Origin: Streptomyces sp. RPA4-2 | Lineage (GTDB): Bacteria > Actinomycetota > Actinomycetes > Streptomycetales > Streptomycetaceae | Direction of reading: 5' to 3' | NCBI RefSeq assembly: GCF_012273515.2 | Contig: NZ_CP050975.2 | Location: 1,426,001-1,490,000, forward strand | DNA length: 64,000 bases | Part shown: in pieces, positions 62,247 through 64,000 of the stretch | Position numbering within the stretch: the stretch's first letter is position 1 | How the letters are laid out: the number at the start of each line of letters is the position of its first letter | Notes under the pieces: model-generated | What the model saw: the letters and a program-made list of their open reading frames with translations, nothing else | What the model was told of the DNA's origin: nothing | The model's database searches: none | Program-made: the position numbers and the translations under genes

Positions 62247-63467
62247 ATGCGTGTTCTGCTTGTGGGAGCCGGCGGTGTGGGCACCGCCATCACCCGGATC
62301 GCGGCCCGTCGCCCGTTCTTCGACGAGATGGTCGTGGCCGACTACGACCTGAGCCGCGCCGAGGCCGCGGTCGCCGCCCTCCCGGACGCCGCGGGCCGCT
62401 TCCGTGCCGAGCGCGTCGACGCCTCCGACCAGGGCGCGGTGACAGCGCTGCTGGGCCGGCACGGGTGCGACGTCCTGCTCAACGCCACCGATCCCCGGTT
62501 CGTGATGCCCCTCTTCCAGGCGGCGCGCGCGGCCGGCGCCACGTACCTCGACATGGCGATGTCCCTGTCGCGTCCCCATCCCGAGAGGCCGTACGACGAG
62601 TGCGGGGTCATGCTCGGCGACGCGCAGTTCGCGCAGGCCGCCGACTGGGAGAAGGCGGGCGCGCTGGCCCTCGTCGGCATGGGCGTGGAGCCGGGGCTGT
62701 CCGATGTCTTCGCGCGGTACGCGGCCGACGAACTCTTCGACGAGATCGAGGAGATCGGCATCCGTGACGGCGCGAACCTCACCGTCGACGGCTACGACTT
62801 CGCCCCGTCCTTCAGCATCTGGACCACCATCGAGGAGTGCCTCAACCCGCCGGTCGTCTACGAGGCGGACCGCGGCTGGTTCACCACCGCGCCGTTCAGC
62901 GAGCCTGAGGTCTTCGACTTCCCCGAGGGCATCGGCCCGGTGGAGTGCGTGAACGTGGAGCACGAGGAGGTGCTGCTCGTCCCGCGCTGGGTCGACGCGC
63001 GGCGCGTGACCTTCAAGTACGGCCTGGGCGAGGAGTTCATCCAGACCCTCAGGACGCTGCACCTGCTGGGCCTCGACCGTACGGATCCGGTGACCGTGCC
63101 GAGCGCCGCGGGCCCGGTGGCCGTGTCGCCCCGCGACGTCGTGGCCGCCTGTCTGCCGGACCCGGCGACGCTCGGCGAGCGCATGCACGGCAAGACCTGC
63201 GCGGGCACGTGGGTGCGCGGCACCAAGAACGGCGCGCCGCGCGAGGTCTACCTCTACCACGTGGTCGACAACCAGTGGTCGATGGCCGAGTACGGGTCCC
63301 AGGCGGTGGTGTGGCAGACGGCCGTCAACCCGGTCGTCGCCCTCGAACTCCTGGCCACGGGCGCGTGGACGGGCTCGGGAGTCCTCGGTCCGGAGGCGTT
63401 CCCCGCCCGCCCCTTCCTCGACCTGCTCACCGCGTACGGCTCGCCGTGGGGCATACGGGAGCAGTGA
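62247..63467 (+). CDS. Saccharopine dehydrogenase-family oxidoreductase
   Basis: 406 aa. N-terminal Rossmann domain VLLVGAGGVGTAI (3-15) with VVADYDLSRAEAAVAAL, then the family's catalytic fold (YLDMAMS, GALALVGMGVEPGLSDVFARYAADEL, SIWTTIEECLNPPVVYE, RGTKNGAPREVYLYHVVDNQ). This is the saccharopine dehydrogenase C-terminal NADP domain superfamily, including carboxynorspermidine and lysine-pathway enzymes. Full length; ATG has AGAGAGGAAG upstream. Substrate not assignable; the divergent TetR gene suggests inducible use, for example in amino acid breakdown. Confidence 0.88.
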   Translation: MRVLLVGAGGVGTAITRIAARRPFFDEMVVADYDLSRAEAAVAALPDAAGRFRAERVDASDQGAVTALLGRHGCDVLLNATDPRFVMPLFQAARAAGATYLDMAMSLSRPHPERPYDECGVMLGDAQFAQAADWEKAGALALVGMGVEPGLSDVFARYAADELFDEIEEIGIRDGANLTVDGYDFAPSFSIWTTIEECLNPPVVYEADRGWFTTAPFSEPEVFDFPEGIGPVECVNVEHEEVLLVPRWVDARRVTFKYGLGEEFIQTLRTLHLLGLDRTDPVTVPSAAGPVAVSPRDVVAACLPDPATLGERMHGKTCAGTWVRGTKNGAPREVYLYHVVDNQWSMAEYGSQAVVWQTAVNPVVALELLATGAWTGSGVLGPEAFPARPFLDLLTAYGSPWGIREQ

Positions 63468-63630
63468 CCGCCCCCGGCCGCCCGGCGGCCCCGTCCGACC
63501 CCGGAGCCCCGGTGCCCTGAAGTCCCGGGGTCCCGGAGCCGGCCGGGTGACGGCACGGTTCCGGGACCCGGGCGATCGCCCTCGCGGGGTCCGACGGGGT
63601 CCAGAGGTGTCCTGCGCTGTCCGACGACGC

Positions 63631-64000
63631 CTAGGCGATCACCATCAGGAGATCGCCCGCCTCGACCTGCTGGACGGAGGTGATGGCCAGACGCCCCACC
63701 GTTCCGGCGACCGGGGCGGTGATGGCCGCCTCCATCTTCATCGCCTCGATCGTCGCGACGGTCGCGCCCGCCTCGACGGCGTCCCCGGCCGCGACCGACA
63801 GCGTCACCACTCCGGCGAACGGCGCGGCGACGTGCTTCGGATCGGACTTGTCGGCCTTCTCCGCCGCCGGCAGGTCCGAGGCCACCGAGCGGTCACGCAC
63901 CTGGATCGGCCGGAGTTGGCCGTTGAGCGTGGCCATCACGGTACGCATGCCGCGCTCGTCCGCTTCGCCGATCGCCTCCAGGACGATGAGGAGCCGCACC
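63631..64000 (-). CDS. pyc: Pyruvate carboxylase, C-terminal part (5' end outside window)
   Basis: The last about 123 codons, running off the right edge of the window. ERGMRTVMATLNGQLRPIQVRDRS is the end of the carboxyltransferase/tetramerisation region of actinobacterial pyruvate carboxylase; it is followed by a biotin carrier domain with the biotinylated lysine in EAMKMEA and the closing VQQVEAGDLLMVIA. The enzyme makes oxaloacetate from pyruvate and bicarbonate. The rest of the gene must lie in the adjoining sequence. A biotin carrier of another carboxylase is unlikely given the GQLRPI..RDRS segment. Confidence 0.9.
   Translation of the reverse strand, partial: VRLLIVLEAIGEADERGMRTVMATLNGQLRPIQVRDRSVASDLPAAEKADKSDPKHVAAPFAGVVTLSVAAGDAVEAGATVATIEAMKMEAAITAPVAGTVGRLAITSVQQVEAGDLLMVIA

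Overview
The window looks like chromosomal DNA from a streptomycete or close relative. GC is very high, GTG/TTG starts are common, many genes couple by ATGA/GTGA overlaps, and several families are typical of Streptomyces (ECF41-like sigma factor, bacterial NOS, Rv1733c-like membrane protein, DevR/DevS-like pair, long low-complexity tails). I see no rRNA, tRNA, CRISPR array, phage module or complete transposase gene. The start cuts into a succinate dehydrogenase/fumarate reductase flavoprotein gene and the end cuts into the 3' end (biotin domain) of a pyruvate carboxylase gene.

Layout. 0-8 kb: redox and respiration (SdhA-like flavoprotein, YceI, a lone cytochrome b, type II NADH dehydrogenase) with an ECF41-like sigma factor that has lost region 4. 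8-16.5 kb: lysyl-PG synthase-like membrane protein, secreted histidine phosphatase, Spo0M-like protein, ArsR regulator, HEAT-repeat protein, Rv1733c-like protein. 16.6-20.8 kb: a TetR regulator divergent from an aldehyde dehydrogenase/GMC oxidase pair. 20.8-23.9 kb: uracil-DNA glycosylase, a CbiX-like protein without the usual histidines, and a lactonase.

23.9-38.4 kb is a low-oxygen/redox stress island: nitric oxide synthase with a long arginine/aspartate-rich N-terminal extension, FUSC transporter, carbamate kinase, a PPOX protein coupled to an XRE-PPOX fusion, a cNMP-binding-only protein, a DevR/OsdR-type regulator and its DevS/OsdK-type GAF kinase, phosphoketolase, PPK2, a universal stress protein and a zinc alcohol dehydrogenase remnant. 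Together these suggest gas/redox sensing, ATP supply by phosphoketolase, carbamate kinase and polyphosphate when respiration stalls, and stress proteins. The kinase frame has no stop after its catalytic domain and runs antisense through its partner regulator gene.

38.9-47.1 kb: FNR-like reductase, Lrp regulator, HAD hydrolase, then a tightly coupled xanthine-dehydrogenase-type operon (2Fe-2S, FAD, Mo subunits, XdhC) divergent from a TetR gene with twin near-perfect palindromic operators. 47.5-64 kb: FprA-like ferredoxin reductase, PP2C phosphatase, a four-gene two-component operon ending in two small exported proteins, lipid kinase, lamin-tail/propeller protein, a repeat-rich NlpC/P60 protein, a rhomboid-like membrane protein, GNAT, TetR, saccharopine-dehydrogenase-like protein and pyruvate carboxylase.

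A recurring oddity is that small terminal-inverted-repeat elements (two 197-bp copies and an unrelated 78-bp one) sit exactly at gene 3' ends, so the host gene's stop codon lies inside the element end.
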